From Planctomycetota bacterium (GTDB lineage: Bacteria; Planctomycetota; UBA1135; GCA-002686595): a stretch of 64,000 bases of DNA. A program made the translations under genes and the position numbers. The stretch is from NCBI GenBank assembly GCA_029259635.1, contig JAJDEU010000037.1:124001-188000 (forward strand), given 5' to 3'. Below are positions 17,796-27,698 of the stretch, piece after piece. The notes beneath the pieces are model-generated. The model had not been told where the DNA came from, made no database searches, and saw nothing but the letters and a program-made list of their open reading frames with translations. Numbering within the stretch: position 1 is the first letter of the stretch; every line of letters starts with the position of its first letter.

Positions 17796-20335
17796 CGAAC
17801 CTCGACAAGCGTCTGAAAACGCTTCAGCTCGCGAAGCGACTTCAGATCGGGATCATCACTCGCCCACATCTTTTGCCGGACGAGTGCGCCCGCGCTCTGT
17901 TGGTTCTCTTCAAAGTCGCGCTGCAAGAAATCCAGCGCCAGCTCCGGCTCACCCAACAGGGCATAGGTGCAGGCCATGTTGTAGTAGAGCGGCGGAGCGG
18001 GTGAGACTTCGCGCAACTGGATACGGGCTTCTTCCATCCGCCCGGATCGCGCGCGATAACACGCGAGGAGAGCGCGCATGAAGTCGCTCTTGTTCAGCTC
18101 GAACGCGCGATCGAAGTAAGCCAGTGCTTTTTCGCGATCGCCCATTCGAACATTGGCGTTCACCGCCAAGCTGACCAGGCAGTCCGAAAGGCGCAGCTCC
18201 GTGCGCCGGATCAGATCGTCGTAGGCTGCGGCAAGCTCGAGCTCGTTGTTCTCACGCGCCTTGTCGCGATCCTCTTCGAACTGAGTCACCGATGCTCCCA
18301 GTTCCTCCAAGACACCCAGCAACGTGGTTTCCGCGTTCTCCGGACGCCCCTCTTCCGTGAAGCTCGCCGCGACCACCAGCCCGATCTCCGACTCCAGCGC
18401 CGGGTAAATCAATCCGGACTCGCGCAGATCCTCGAGCAACCGCTCGGCGAGTTCGCGTGTCTCGATCGGCCGACCCTCAACGCGAAGGTCGCGCGCCAAC
18501 CAAAGCGCGAGCTGCGACGGATTGCGCTCGCGCGTGAGGTACGCATAAGCCTCCTCCCGCCGCTCGCCCTCCTCTACCTTGGCTTCTGCGGCCTGAACGT
18601 TTTGTTCGATCATCTGTCGCCGGATCCAGAGCTGTCGGCGCGCGCGCTCGGTGAGATCCATACGACGCCCCTCTTCCGACAACCTTCTCCGGAGAGCGAA
18701 TTGATAGTTCAGGAGCAGCGCGAATCGATCCGGATCGACGATCGGATTCGAGAGAGCGTCGAGCCTTCCTTCACTCACAAGTTCCGACGGATCGAGCTCG
18801 AGAGGCGCGAACCCCGGCATCTCGGTCCGTGCGACCGTTGCAAAAGCTTGCCCGATCGAGCGCATCAGCTCGATGCCCCGCTCGCGGCTCAGGTTGGGAT
18901 TCGTCGCGTTGTCATACATCAGTCGACGGGGTCCGAGATCGTGATCGAGGATCGCATCGAGATCACAGGCGTAGTCGACTCCGAGCCGAGTCGCCGTGAG
19001 CTGAGCGATCAAGAGACGCGCATGCGAATTGCGAACCGTCTCCAAGACCTCGAGGTCCTTCGCAGACTTGCCCGTGAGCAAGAGCGAAGCCGCGCGCATC
19101 AGCTCCACCAAGGCGCCCAGTCGCAAATATTCAGTAGCTTCACGAGCTCGCAAGTCGGAGGACTTCGACTCCTCGGGAAGTAAATCGACGCGAGCCGAAC
19201 TGAGCGCGTCGAGAATTGCGAGAGCGCGGTCGAGGTGCGGCTCGGCCAGATCCGGCCGGCCACTGGCCGCCAGTCCGACGGCTTCGAAGTATTGGCCAAA
19301 GAACCGGAACCGCGCCGCCTCTCGGCCGGGTTTCGATTTTGCCGACGCTTGAACTCGTCGCGCCGATTCGAGCGACTGTCCCGGTTCGGACGTAAACCTG
19401 AGCGCGAGCAACGCCCGTCGATACTCGAGGTCAAGCGTGTTCCAGCCGGCCGACTCCAAGCCGTCGAAGACGAGCGCTGTGCGCTCCGAAGTCGAAGTCT
19501 GTGAGACACGCGAAATCAGATTTTCCAGCCCGAGTCGCGCGCCCACTCGGACGCGATCATCCGCGTGCCGTGAGAGCACCACAATCGGCGTCAGGTCGGC
19601 GAGCACTTCACCGACGTTCGAAAGATCCGCAAGAGTCCGACCGTAGCCAGCAATTAAAACGGCCAAAACTTCCGCGGCCGGCTCCGCGGCTCCCGCGCGA
19701 AGGTCGCTGATGCGGCGGAGGATCGCCCGGCGTCCGACGGCCGTGTTAATCAGAGCCTCGGCGGCGGATGCCCGATAGACCTCCGGCAAATCATCGACGA
19801 GTCGGTCGAGCTCTTGTCCGGCGTCGGGATTTCTAAAAGCAGAGAGCGCTTCGATCGCGAAGGCCATCAACTCCGGCTCCGAATCTGCCCGTGCCACCTT
19901 CGCGAGAGCGGCGGCCCGCTCCTCGCCGAAGTCATCTGCCAAGTCGGTGCGAGCCAGAAATTCGATCAGAGTCCGGCGCACGTCCGCGTCGCCTTCTCTG
20001 GCGCCGAGCCAGTTCACCGCTCCGGGGACACACTCCGCACCTCCCACCCGGACGACGAGCAGAGCTCGGGCGCGGCGGGCTCGAACTCCCGCAGCCGAGG
20101 CCTCGACCAACGCCCGAAGAGCCGCCGAAGGACCGAGCTCGATCAGACGCTCGAAGGCTGCCGTGCGGAGCTCGCTCGACTCCGCCTCGAGCTGAACCAG
20201 CTCGGCATCGATGGAAGACAGGTCGCCCGACTCTTCGAAGCGAACCCGCTCGTTCTGGCTCGGCGAGCCTGCGCCAGCCTGTGGTGCGCCGGCGAGGAAA
20301 CCGAGAGCGACCGTGATGAGAAGACTCCGGATCAC
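17792..20335 (-). CDS. Secreted HEAT-/TPR-repeat protein
   Basis: This 847-aa protein starts with GTG at 20335 and a signal peptide (SLLITVALGFLAGAPQAGAG). Residues about 40-280 look like HEAT-type helical pairs (LRTAAFERLIELGPSAALRALVEAS and similar). Long helices fill the middle, and the C-terminus (about 720-830) reads as tetratricopeptide repeats, for example EKALAYFDRAFELNKSDF and YYNMACTYALLGEPELALDFL. No catalytic motif is seen; a scaffold or assembly role in the periplasm is likely. The start overlaps the sigma-54 activator stop by 4 bp (GTGA), so the two are translationally coupled, which is a useful hint of shared function. Confidence 0.78.
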   Translation of the reverse strand: MIRSLLITVALGFLAGAPQAGAGSPSQNERVRFEESGDLSSIDAELVQLEAESSELRTAAFERLIELGPSAALRALVEASAAGVRARRARALLVVRVGGAECVPGAVNWLGAREGDADVRRTLIEFLARTDLADDFGEERAAALAKVARADSEPELMAFAIEALSAFRNPDAGQELDRLVDDLPEVYRASAAEALINTAVGRRAILRRISDLRAGAAEPAAEVLAVLIAGYGRTLADLSNVGEVLADLTPIVVLSRHADDRVRVGARLGLENLISRVSQTSTSERTALVFDGLESAGWNTLDLEYRRALLALRFTSEPGQSLESARRVQASAKSKPGREAARFRFFGQYFEAVGLAASGRPDLAEPHLDRALAILDALSSARVDLLPEESKSSDLRAREATEYLRLGALVELMRAASLLLTGKSAKDLEVLETVRNSHARLLIAQLTATRLGVDYACDLDAILDHDLGPRRLMYDNATNPNLSRERGIELMRSIGQAFATVARTEMPGFAPLELDPSELVSEGRLDALSNPIVDPDRFALLLNYQFALRRRLSEEGRRMDLTERARRQLWIRRQMIEQNVQAAEAKVEEGERREEAYAYLTRERNPSQLALWLARDLRVEGRPIETRELAERLLEDLRESGLIYPALESEIGLVVAASFTEEGRPENAETTLLGVLEELGASVTQFEEDRDKARENNELELAAAYDDLIRRTELRLSDCLVSLAVNANVRMGDREKALAYFDRAFELNKSDFMRALLACYRARSGRMEEARIQLREVSPAPPLYYNMACTYALLGEPELALDFLQRDFEENQQSAGALVRQKMWASDDPDLKSLRELKRFQTLVEVR

Positions 20336-21321
20336 GCGGGCTCCTCGGCTCCATTCTGAGGCGGGTCCGGCTTGGGGAGCCGGTACTCGAAGGCTCGACG
20401 CGTCAAACCGATTTGGCGCGCTGCCGCGCTGATATTGCCCCGATGTTCGGTTAAAGCGGCCCGAATCATCGCTTTTTCGAGGTTTTCGAGATCGAGGCCA
20501 TGAGCCAGAGCGCGGGCCGCCAGCTCATCGGCAACGCCGCGGACGGCCTCCTCCAGAAATGCGAACTCCTTCGCGGCTACCGAACTCTCGAGGGACGAAG
20601 TGATCCCCATCACCGCCACTCGCTCCAGCGCGTTCTCAAGCTCACGGACATTGCCCGGCCAGGGGTGCTCGGCCAGCCGGGCGAGAGCTTCATCGGAGAC
20701 GGGGCGAGCTTCGATTCCCAATCGACGGGTGATACCGGCGGAGAGAGCGGTGATCAGATCCGGGAGATCCTCGAGGTGCGCCCGAAGCGGCGGAACCTCC
20801 AGCGGAACGACGGCCAGCCGGTAATAGAGGTCGCCGCGCAGACCACCGGAAGCCACCTCGGCGTCGAGATCGCCGCCGCTGGTGGCGAGGATCCGAACAT
20901 CCACGGGAATCGGCTGCTCCCCACCGAGGGGCTCGACCACGCGCTCTTGAAGAACCCGGAGCAGGGTCACCTGAGCCTCCGGCGGTAGAAGAGCGACCTC
21001 GTCCAGCACGAGAGTTCCGCCCTCGGCTCGTCGAAAGAAGCCCTTTCGCGCTCGGTCGGCACCCGTAAAGGCGCCCTTTTCGTGTCCGAAGAGCTCGGCC
21101 TCAATAAGAGTGGGCGAGACCGCCGCCAGGTTCACGACGACGAAGGGCTTGTCACTGCGGAGACTCTTGGCGTGGATCCGTTCCGCCGCAAAGCCCTTTC
21201 CGCTCCCACTCTCGCCGGAGAGCAGGACCGTAGCCTCGGTCCCGGCGACCTGATCGAGGCGTGCTAGGAAATCTCTATAGAGTTCACTGCCGCGGGAGGG
21301 TTTGGATTTGGAGGAGCTCAT
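20332..21321 (-). CDS. Sigma-54-dependent transcriptional activator (no receiver domain)
   Basis: This is a bacterial enhancer-binding protein that remodels RNA polymerase-sigma54. The AAA+ domain starts almost at once: Walker A GESGSGKG (36-43), the sigma-54-contact loop GAFTGA (83-88), Walker B LVLDEV (104-109) and the PWPGNVRELENALERV segment near 235. A Fis-type helix-turn-helix ends the protein (about 285-320, EHRGNISAAARQIGLTRRAFEYRL). There is no N-terminal receiver, GAF or PAS domain, so activity is not controlled by phosphorylation in cis. The ATG at 21321 was preferred; an in-frame ATG at 21420 would add 33 residues of low-complexity sequence. It is the first gene of a pair with the HEAT/TPR protein. 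Confidence 0.9.
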   Translation of the reverse strand: MSSSKSKPSRGSELYRDFLARLDQVAGTEATVLLSGESGSGKGFAAERIHAKSLRSDKPFVVVNLAAVSPTLIEAELFGHEKGAFTGADRARKGFFRRAEGGTLVLDEVALLPPEAQVTLLRVLQERVVEPLGGEQPIPVDVRILATSGGDLDAEVASGGLRGDLYYRLAVVPLEVPPLRAHLEDLPDLITALSAGITRRLGIEARPVSDEALARLAEHPWPGNVRELENALERVAVMGITSSLESSVAAKEFAFLEEAVRGVADELAARALAHGLDLENLEKAMIRAALTEHRGNISAAARQIGLTRRAFEYRLPKPDPPQNGAEEPA

Positions 21322-21578
21322 CGTGCGTTCAGCCGCTCGGAACCTACCACGATGAAGGCCTATCGAGGATCGTCCCCTTCCGGCGGCCACCTCCGGCGGA
21401 GGACCATCTTTGAAATTCATCGCGAGGATTAGGGGCTCCAGGCCCCCTAGATGTAGATATGCAGCGCCACTTGGTTTCTAATGGGGGCTTATACGCGACG
21501 CCGAGAGTGCGGAGAGTACGGTTCCCCGAGTCGGGTGCCGGCGCTTCATCAACCCCTGAGTTGGCTCTGCGCCCGTCT

Positions 21579-21600
21579 GCGGTGAGGTCAGCCTCGCTGC
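21579..21600 (+). promoter_or_regulatory. Hairpin in the nusA leader
   Basis: A 9-bp stem with two G-U pairs and loop TCAG (21579-21587 with 21592-21600) lies 70 bp before nusA and is followed by a G-rich stretch. The roughly 250 bp between the divergent sigma-54 activator and nusA should hold both promoters. NusA operons are often attenuated in the leader, but no terminator U-tract is seen here. Confidence 0.3.
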
Positions 21601-21669
21601 GGGGGGTGGTTTCGTGTCTACCCAATCCTCGAACTGCTCCCCGTACCTGCTCGCCCCCCCACTACCGCG

Positions 21670-22860
21670 ATGAACAAGGAAGACCTACTCCGAATGGTCG
21701 ATGTGATCCACCGAGACAAAGACATCTCGGTGGAGGTCATTTTCGACGCACTGGAGGAAGCCATTGCGGCCGCGATCAAGAAGCGCATCGGCGCTGGTGA
21801 TGATCTCATCGTTCGGCTCGACCGCACGACTGCTGAAGTCGAGGTGGAAGACGACGAGGGTGAGTACGAGTTCGAGCTCGACCAACTCGGGCGAATTGCA
21901 GCGCAGACCTTCAAGCAATCGTTTTTGCAAAAGCTGCGTGAAGCAGAGCGCGACGTACTCTACGACGAGTTCGAGATGCGCGTCGGCAGCCTCGTCAACG
22001 GAACCGTGCAGCGTTTCGACGGCGACAACTTGGTCGTCAACTTGGGCAAAACGGAGGCTTATCTTCCCCGCGACGAACGCGTTCGCGGTGAGACCTTCTC
22101 GCCGGGTGATCGCATTCGCGCGATTGTGCTCGAAGTCTCCAAGGACGGACCGCGAATCCGTATCACGGTCAGTCGCGCACACCCCGACCTGGTTCGCCGC
22201 CTGTTCGACCTTGAGGTTCCCGAAATCGCCGATTCGATCATCGAGATCAAACGCGTGGTTCGCGAACCCGGCTACCGCACGAAGATGGCCGTCATCTCGC
22301 AGGATCCGAAGATCGACTGCATCGGAGCCTGCGTCGGTGTACGCGGTTCGAGAATCAAAGCCGTGATCGACGAGCTGCGCGGCGAGCGCATCGACATCAT
22401 TCGCTGGAGCGACTCGCTCGAGACCTTGATTATGAATGGCTTGAAGCCGGCCGTAATCAATCTGGACAACATCTACGCCGACATCGACTCGCACTCGTCG
22501 GTCGTGATCGTGGACGAGGACCAGCAGTCCCTCGCTATCGGCAAGAAGGGCCAAAACGTACGCTTGGCCAGTCGCTTGTGTGGATGGGACATCGACATCA
22601 AGACGCGCGCCGAGTTTGAAGCCGAAGAATTTGGCGAGCTCTCGGAAGAAGGAGACCTTCAGGACGCTGGGGCCATCGACGAGCAGCAATCCACCCCATC
22701 AGAGGAAGTAGCCTCCACGACTGCGGCAAGTACCGAGTCTGCACCGGAGCCTTCCGCTCAAGAACCATCCGAGCAAGCCAGCTCAACCGCGGACGGCACC
22801 CCCGAGATTCCATCGGGATCCGTTTCCGCATCCACCACTGAGGCGCGGACGGATAGCTGA
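21670..22860 (+). CDS. nusA: Transcription termination/antitermination factor NusA
   Basis: NusA binds RNA polymerase and nascent RNA to control pausing, termination and antitermination. This 396-aa protein has the N-terminal RNAP-binding domain (1-100, MNKEDLLRMVDVIHRDKDIS), an S1 domain (about 105-170), and two KH domains (about 200-345) with the marker sequences IDCIGACVGVRGSRIKAV and IGKKGQNVRLASRLCGWDID. After residue 346 there is only an acidic/Ser-rich tail; the C-terminal acidic repeats of E. coli NusA are absent, as in many phyla. It leads the nusA-infB-rbfA cluster. The usual upstream rimP gene is missing. Confidence 0.97.
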   Translation: MNKEDLLRMVDVIHRDKDISVEVIFDALEEAIAAAIKKRIGAGDDLIVRLDRTTAEVEVEDDEGEYEFELDQLGRIAAQTFKQSFLQKLREAERDVLYDEFEMRVGSLVNGTVQRFDGDNLVVNLGKTEAYLPRDERVRGETFSPGDRIRAIVLEVSKDGPRIRITVSRAHPDLVRRLFDLEVPEIADSIIEIKRVVREPGYRTKMAVISQDPKIDCIGACVGVRGSRIKAVIDELRGERIDIIRWSDSLETLIMNGLKPAVINLDNIYADIDSHSSVVIVDEDQQSLAIGKKGQNVRLASRLCGWDIDIKTRAEFEAEEFGELSEEGDLQDAGAIDEQQSTPSEEVASTTAASTESAPEPSAQEPSEQASSTADGTPEIPSGSVSASTTEARTDS

Positions 22861-22949
22861 TCTTCAGCATTCCTCATCAGCCTTATCGAACACCCGGAGG
22901 AGAAGGCCGCACTTCTCCCCCAACCTAGGATTTAGAGAGCCTTTCCCAC

Positions 22950-25691
22950 GTGAGTAAGACCCGAGTCTACGATCTCGCCAAACAGTACGGCATGTCCGGT
23001 CAGGACCTCGCCGGGAAGCTTCGTGACTTGGGCTTTAGCCACATCAAGAGCCACATGAGCGCGCTAACGGATTTCGAAGTGATCGAAATCCAAGGCCGAC
23101 TGGAAGCCTACGGCATCGTCGGAGAGAGCAAGCCCGAGACCGTGGAGGAGAAACACGGTGGGCTCGTCATCAAGCGCAAGAAGAAAAAGAAGGTCGCCGA
23201 GCCCAAGCCCGTCGCCACTCCCGCGCCGATCGAAGACGAACCGGTCGCAGCAGAGGAGCCCGACGCTCCGGTTGTGGAATCCGTACAAGAAGCCGCGGCT
23301 ACCGAGGAGTCGATCCCGGAAGTTGCTGCTCAGGAACATGTAGAAGAGCCCGCTCCCAGCGCAGCGACAGAAACCGAGGCGCCGCTCGCCGAAATGAGCG
23401 AGCCGGAAGTAGCCGCTGTCGAAGAGAGCACAACGGAATCCGAAGTGGTCTCGGCAGCCGAGCAGCCTCCCGTCGAAGCCGACGAGGAATCGATCCCCGT
23501 CGAAGCTGAGTTGACCGAAGCCGCCAAGGCCGAGGCGACGGAGACCGAGAGCGCCGAGGCTGGCACGGAAGCGGCCAAGCCCACCAAAGAATCGCCCAAG
23601 CGCCGCGCGGGCAAAGTGGTCGGCTTCATCGACCTCTCAAAGATCCAACCGCGTCAGGCGGATCGTCCGCAATCGCGACGCCTCAGCTCGAGCGACGATG
23701 TTGCGCCGAACGTCCAACCGACCCTTGGGCACGATCGAAAGTCCGCTCTTCAGCGCGGCGATCACGGCACGCGAGGCGCACTCACCGCGGCTCAGCTACG
23801 CGAGCGCGAAAACAGTCGGTTCCTCAGGCGCCGTCCGGCTGCTGGGCGCGGACGCGGAGGCGGAGGCGGATCACGTGGTCCTCGCGCAACCGGATCGCCG
23901 TTCTCGGGGATGGAGGTCAAGGTCGCCGAGCCGGTGACGATGAGGAAGCTCGCCGAAGCGCTCGCGATCAAAGGCAACGACCTCTTGAAGACCGCATGGG
24001 CGGAGCTCGGTTTCGGCACGGTCAACATCAACTCGCTTCTGGACCAAGACACGGCGACCCTGCTCGCCAGCGAGTTCGAAGTCGATCTGAAGATCACTAA
24101 AGAAGTCGAAGCGGAAGAACGTTTGCTCACCGCACTCTCCGATCGCCGTGACGCGATCTCGGAAGAGAAGCTCGCGACGCGTCCGCCGAGCGTCTGCTTC
24201 CTCGGCCACGTCGACCACGGTAAGACCACGCTTGTGGACGGGATTCGCAAGACGCGCATCACGACTGGTGAGGCCGGCGGTATTACACAGCACATCGGCG
24301 CTTATCAGGTCACCACCGAGCACGGGCACACGCTCTGCATCTTGGACACGCCGGGCCATGCGGCCTTCACCGCCATGCGCGCCCGCGGTGCGCAGTCGGT
24401 GGATATCGCCGTCCTCGTCATCGCCGCCGACGACGGTGTCATGCCGCAGACCGAAGAGGCGATTCAGCACGCGAAGGCGGCCGGTACGCCGATCGTGGTC
24501 GCGCTGAATAAGATGGACAAGCCCGAAGCCAACGCCGAGCGCGTGAAGACCCAGCTCTCCGGCTTGGGGCTCCAACCGGAAGATTGGGGCGGCGACACGG
24601 CATTCATGGAGGTCTCGGCGCTCAACGGCACCGGTGTCGAGGATTTGCTCGAACGTCTGTTCCTCGAGAGCGAAGTTCTGGAGTTGACCTGTCACTTGGA
24701 CGGTGCCGCTTCCGGCGTTGTACTCGAAGCCGAGATCCACAAGGGCAAAGGCCAGATCGCTCACCTGCTCGTCCAGGACGGCACGCTCGCAAAAGGCGAC
24801 GTCATTCTCGCGGGTAAGGGCTACGGCAAGGTGCGTTCCATCACGAACGACCGCGGCAAGGTGATCAAAGAAGCCGGTCCCGGTACGCCCGTCGAAGTCA
24901 CGGGACTCAACGAGCTTCCGAGTGTCGGCGACACTTTCCACGTGGTGGACAATCTCGACCAGGCCAAGGAAGTGGCGTCCGAGCGCGGAACCAAGCTGCG
25001 CCAAGTCGAGCTTACCGAGCGCCGCAAGGTCACCTCGACCAACGTGCTTGAAGCGGTTGCCGAGCAGGACATCGACTCGATTAACCTGGTGCTCCGCGCC
25101 GACGTGCAGGGCTCGGTCGAAGTGCTCAAGCAGCAGCTCGCTGATGTCATGCACGACGAGGTGCGCGTCCAGCTGATCCTGACCGGAGTCGGAGAGGTCG
25201 TCGAAAGCGACATTGACCTCGCCGCAACTTCCGGCGCGACAGTCCTCGCTTTCCACGTCGGTACCAGCTCCAAAGCCCGCAAGGCCGCCGAGCGCCAACA
25301 CGTCGAAATCCGCAACTTCTCCGTCATCTACGAGTTGCTCGACTACGTGCACAAGCGGATGGAGTCTTCGCTCTCGCCCGAGTTCAACGAGGAGATCACC
25401 GGCCACGCCGAGATTCGACGGGTCTTCCCCTCCTCGCGCTTCGGCAGCATCGCGGGTTCCATGGTCCTCGACGGAACCATTGGCCGCGACAACAAGTGTC
25501 GCCTGCTTCGCGATGGCACCGTGGTTCACACCGGCGCTCTCTCCGGACTGCGCCGCGAGAAGGACGACGCCAAGAAGGTCCGCGAGGGCTTCGAGTGCGG
25601 AATCCTGATCAAGGACTACAACGACATCAAGCCCGGCGACGTCATCGAGACCTTCAAGGTCGTCGAGTCTCGCCGACTGCTTGAGATCTAG
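22950..25691 (+). CDS. infB: Translation initiation factor IF-2
   Basis: IF-2 is the GTPase that places initiator fMet-tRNA on the 30S subunit. The 913-aa protein starts with GTG ([20 protein letters not shown]), an IF2_N module, followed by a low-complexity Ala/Glu/Pro region (about 65-230), an Arg/Gly-rich stretch near 290-310, and a second IF2_N-like module (about 325-385). The G domain carries GHVDHGKT (419-426), DTPGHAAF (about 466) and NKMD (520-523); domains II-IV follow, including the fMet-tRNA-binding C2 domain. The length is typical of long IF-2 forms. It lies 89 bp after nusA and 6 bp before rbfA. Confidence 0.98.
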   Translation: MSKTRVYDLAKQYGMSGQDLAGKLRDLGFSHIKSHMSALTDFEVIEIQGRLEAYGIVGESKPETVEEKHGGLVIKRKKKKKVAEPKPVATPAPIEDEPVAAEEPDAPVVESVQEAAATEESIPEVAAQEHVEEPAPSAATETEAPLAEMSEPEVAAVEESTTESEVVSAAEQPPVEADEESIPVEAELTEAAKAEATETESAEAGTEAAKPTKESPKRRAGKVVGFIDLSKIQPRQADRPQSRRLSSSDDVAPNVQPTLGHDRKSALQRGDHGTRGALTAAQLRERENSRFLRRRPAAGRGRGGGGGSRGPRATGSPFSGMEVKVAEPVTMRKLAEALAIKGNDLLKTAWAELGFGTVNINSLLDQDTATLLASEFEVDLKITKEVEAEERLLTALSDRRDAISEEKLATRPPSVCFLGHVDHGKTTLVDGIRKTRITTGEAGGITQHIGAYQVTTEHGHTLCILDTPGHAAFTAMRARGAQSVDIAVLVIAADDGVMPQTEEAIQHAKAAGTPIVVALNKMDKPEANAERVKTQLSGLGLQPEDWGGDTAFMEVSALNGTGVEDLLERLFLESEVLELTCHLDGAASGVVLEAEIHKGKGQIAHLLVQDGTLAKGDVILAGKGYGKVRSITNDRGKVIKEAGPGTPVEVTGLNELPSVGDTFHVVDNLDQAKEVASERGTKLRQVELTERRKVTSTNVLEAVAEQDIDSINLVLRADVQGSVEVLKQQLADVMHDEVRVQLILTGVGEVVESDIDLAATSGATVLAFHVGTSSKARKAAERQHVEIRNFSVIYELLDYVHKRMESSLSPEFNEEITGHAEIRRVFPSSRFGSIAGSMVLDGTIGRDNKCRLLRDGTVVHTGALSGLRREKDDAKKVREGFECGILIKDYNDIKPGDVIETFKVVESRRLLEI

Positions 25692-25697
25692 CAGCCC

Positions 25698-26126
25698 GTG
25701 GCCAACGATCGAACGATTGCGCGGCTCGAGGCGCGCATCAAAGAGCGAGCCGCCTACGCCGTCGAGTTTGAGCTCAACGATCCGCGCTCGTCGTTCATCA
25801 CGCTCACGCGTTGTGAGCTCGCTCGCGATTTAGCGTCGGTCAAGATCTTCTACTCCGTCCTCGGCAGCGAAGCGGATAAGAACAAGACCGCGCGCATGCT
25901 CGAATCCGCCGGTGGCTTCATCCAACGCCAGGTCGGTCGCGTGCTGCGGACCCGCCACACACCGCGCATCAGCTGGATCTTTGACGACACGATCGAAAAG
26001 ATCGATCGCATGGATAACCTCTTGAACGAGACCTTTAAGAGCGACCGCGAAATCAATCCGGACGCGCACGAGGGCTGGGTCGAAGACTCGGGTGCCGAGC
26101 AAGACCCGCTGCCGGGCGACAGCTGA
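25698..26126 (+). CDS. rbfA: Ribosome-binding factor A
   Basis: RbfA is a KH-type factor needed for late maturation of the 30S subunit and 16S rRNA 5' end. The 142-aa protein starts with GTG 6 bp after infB and shows the usual fold: helix (TIARLEARIKERAA), the FELNDPR strand start, the SSFITLTRCELARDLASVKIFYSVLG segment and the LRTRHTPRISWIFDDTIEKIDRMD segment. The C-terminal tail is acidic. In many bacteria truB follows rbfA; here the next gene is the convergent cysS. Confidence 0.95.
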   Translation: MANDRTIARLEARIKERAAYAVEFELNDPRSSFITLTRCELARDLASVKIFYSVLGSEADKNKTARMLESAGGFIQRQVGRVLRTRHTPRISWIFDDTIEKIDRMDNLLNETFKSDREINPDAHEGWVEDSGAEQDPLPGDS

Positions 26127-26187
26127 ACTGCGGAGTCGATCACGGCGTGAGCGCTGGAGCTCAGCTCCGTCGAGACCTGCCGAGCGC

Positions 26188-27621
26188 TTACCGCCTCCAG
26201 GTCACGCCGTCCGCCGAGTCCTCAAGAGTAATTCCCATCTCCAGTAGCTGATCGCGAATTCGATCGGCCCCGCCCCAGTCCTTCGCGTCGCGCGCCGCGG
26301 TACGAGCGGCGACCAATTTCTCGATCTCGGCGACCGTTCCACCATCGAGCTCATCGCGCTCGAACTCAAGGACACCCAGGACTCCGTGCACACGCTCTAA
26401 GAATGCCAGCGCGTCCGCCGCGGCCTCCGCTCCCAGCGGTTCCTTCTCGATGGCCGTACGGAACTCGAAGAGCGCAGCCAATGCCTGAGGCATCGCGAGG
26501 TCGTCGTTAAGCGCCGCCTCGAACTTGTCGCGGGCAGCATCCAAGATCTCTCGATCGCGACTTGTTGAGTCGGCGACTGACTCGCCGCCAGCTTCGACGG
26601 ACTCTTGAACTCGCACCACCAAGTCGTCGAGCTTTGCGAGCGCGGACTCGGACTCCTTCAGGATGCTCCAGGTGAAGTTGAGCGGCTGACGGTAGTGCCC
26701 CCGAATCAACGAGTAGCGCAGCGCTCGTTCCGAGAAGCCCCGCTCCTCGATGTCATCCAGGGTGTAGACGTTGCCCAAGCTCTTGGACATTTTCCCGCCG
26801 TCCACTTGGAGAAACTTCGCGTGCATCCAATAGCTCGCAAAGGTCTTCCCCGTGAAGGCCTCACTCTGGGCAATCTCGCACTCGTGGTGCGGAAAGACGT
26901 TGTCCTCACCGCCGGTGTGAATGTCGATCTGATCGCCCAGGTGCTTGCGCGCCATCGCCGAGCACTCGATGTGCCAACCGGGAAAGCCATCCGCGCCGAG
27001 CACGGTGTCCCACTTCATGAGGTGCTTCGGGTCGCACTTCCACAGCGCGAAATCCGCGGGGTGGCGCTTCTCCGTGTTGACCTCGATCCGCGCTCCCGCC
27101 TCCAAATCCTCGACCCGATTGCCGGAGAGCTCTCCGTACCGCTCGAACTTGGACACGTCGTAGTAGACGTTTCCGCCGACTTGGTAGGCATAGCCCTTCT
27201 CGATCAATGCCTGAATGATCTCCAGCATCTCGGGAATGTGATCCGTCGCACGCGGATAGATCTCCGCTTCGCGAAAGCCGAGCGCCTCCAGGTCCGCGAG
27301 AAAGTCGCGCGTGTAGCCCTCCGAGATCTGCTTGGGATCGGTCTCCTCCCGACGCGCCTGGGCCTCGATTTTGTCTTCACCCTCATCCGCATCGTGGAGC
27401 AGGTGCCCGACGTCCGTGATGTTCATCACCTGACGAACTTCATAGCCGAGGTACTCGAGCCAACGTCTTAAAATGTCCGCGAACAGGAACGAGCGAAAGT
27501 TCCCGATATGCTGGCGGTTGTAGACCGTCGGTCCGCAGTTATACATGCGAACCACACCATCCTCGATCGTCTCGAAGGGTTCTTTGGTGTGGCTTCTGGT
27601 GTTGTATACGACGAAGGTCAA
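26188..27621 (-). CDS. cysS: Cysteinyl-tRNA synthetase
   Basis: This class I synthetase charges tRNA-Cys. Zn-ligand Cys29 in MYNCGPTVYN, the HIGN signature (38-41), the second Zn-site segment GWHIECSAMA with HTGGEDNVFPHHECE, and KMSKS (277-281) are all present, and the DALR domain is followed by a short C-terminal domain with a DWGGADRIRDQL stretch. The TTG at 27621 was preferred over the longer TTG at 27651: it gives MTFVVYNTRSHTKEPF, the normal family N-terminus, and has GAGG 8 nt upstream. The product is 477 aa. It is convergent with rbfA and divergent from the kinase gene. Confidence 0.96.
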   Translation of the reverse strand: MTFVVYNTRSHTKEPFETIEDGVVRMYNCGPTVYNRQHIGNFRSFLFADILRRWLEYLGYEVRQVMNITDVGHLLHDADEGEDKIEAQARREETDPKQISEGYTRDFLADLEALGFREAEIYPRATDHIPEMLEIIQALIEKGYAYQVGGNVYYDVSKFERYGELSGNRVEDLEAGARIEVNTEKRHPADFALWKCDPKHLMKWDTVLGADGFPGWHIECSAMARKHLGDQIDIHTGGEDNVFPHHECEIAQSEAFTGKTFASYWMHAKFLQVDGGKMSKSLGNVYTLDDIEERGFSERALRYSLIRGHYRQPLNFTWSILKESESALAKLDDLVVRVQESVEAGGESVADSTSRDREILDAARDKFEAALNDDLAMPQALAALFEFRTAIEKEPLGAEAAADALAFLERVHGVLGVLEFERDELDGGTVAEIEKLVAARTAARDAKDWGGADRIRDQLLEMGITLEDSADGVTWRR

Positions 27622-27698
27622 AACTCTGTCCTCGGTCAGTTCGACGTGCAAAGATGCCGGCCGAGCGTGCGGCGAGCGCGCAATTATAGAGACACCCC

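Noticed and set aside
23871-25529. 552-codon ORF antisense to infB
   Set aside because: It covers the conserved IF-2 G domain and downstream domains and has no recognisable motif.
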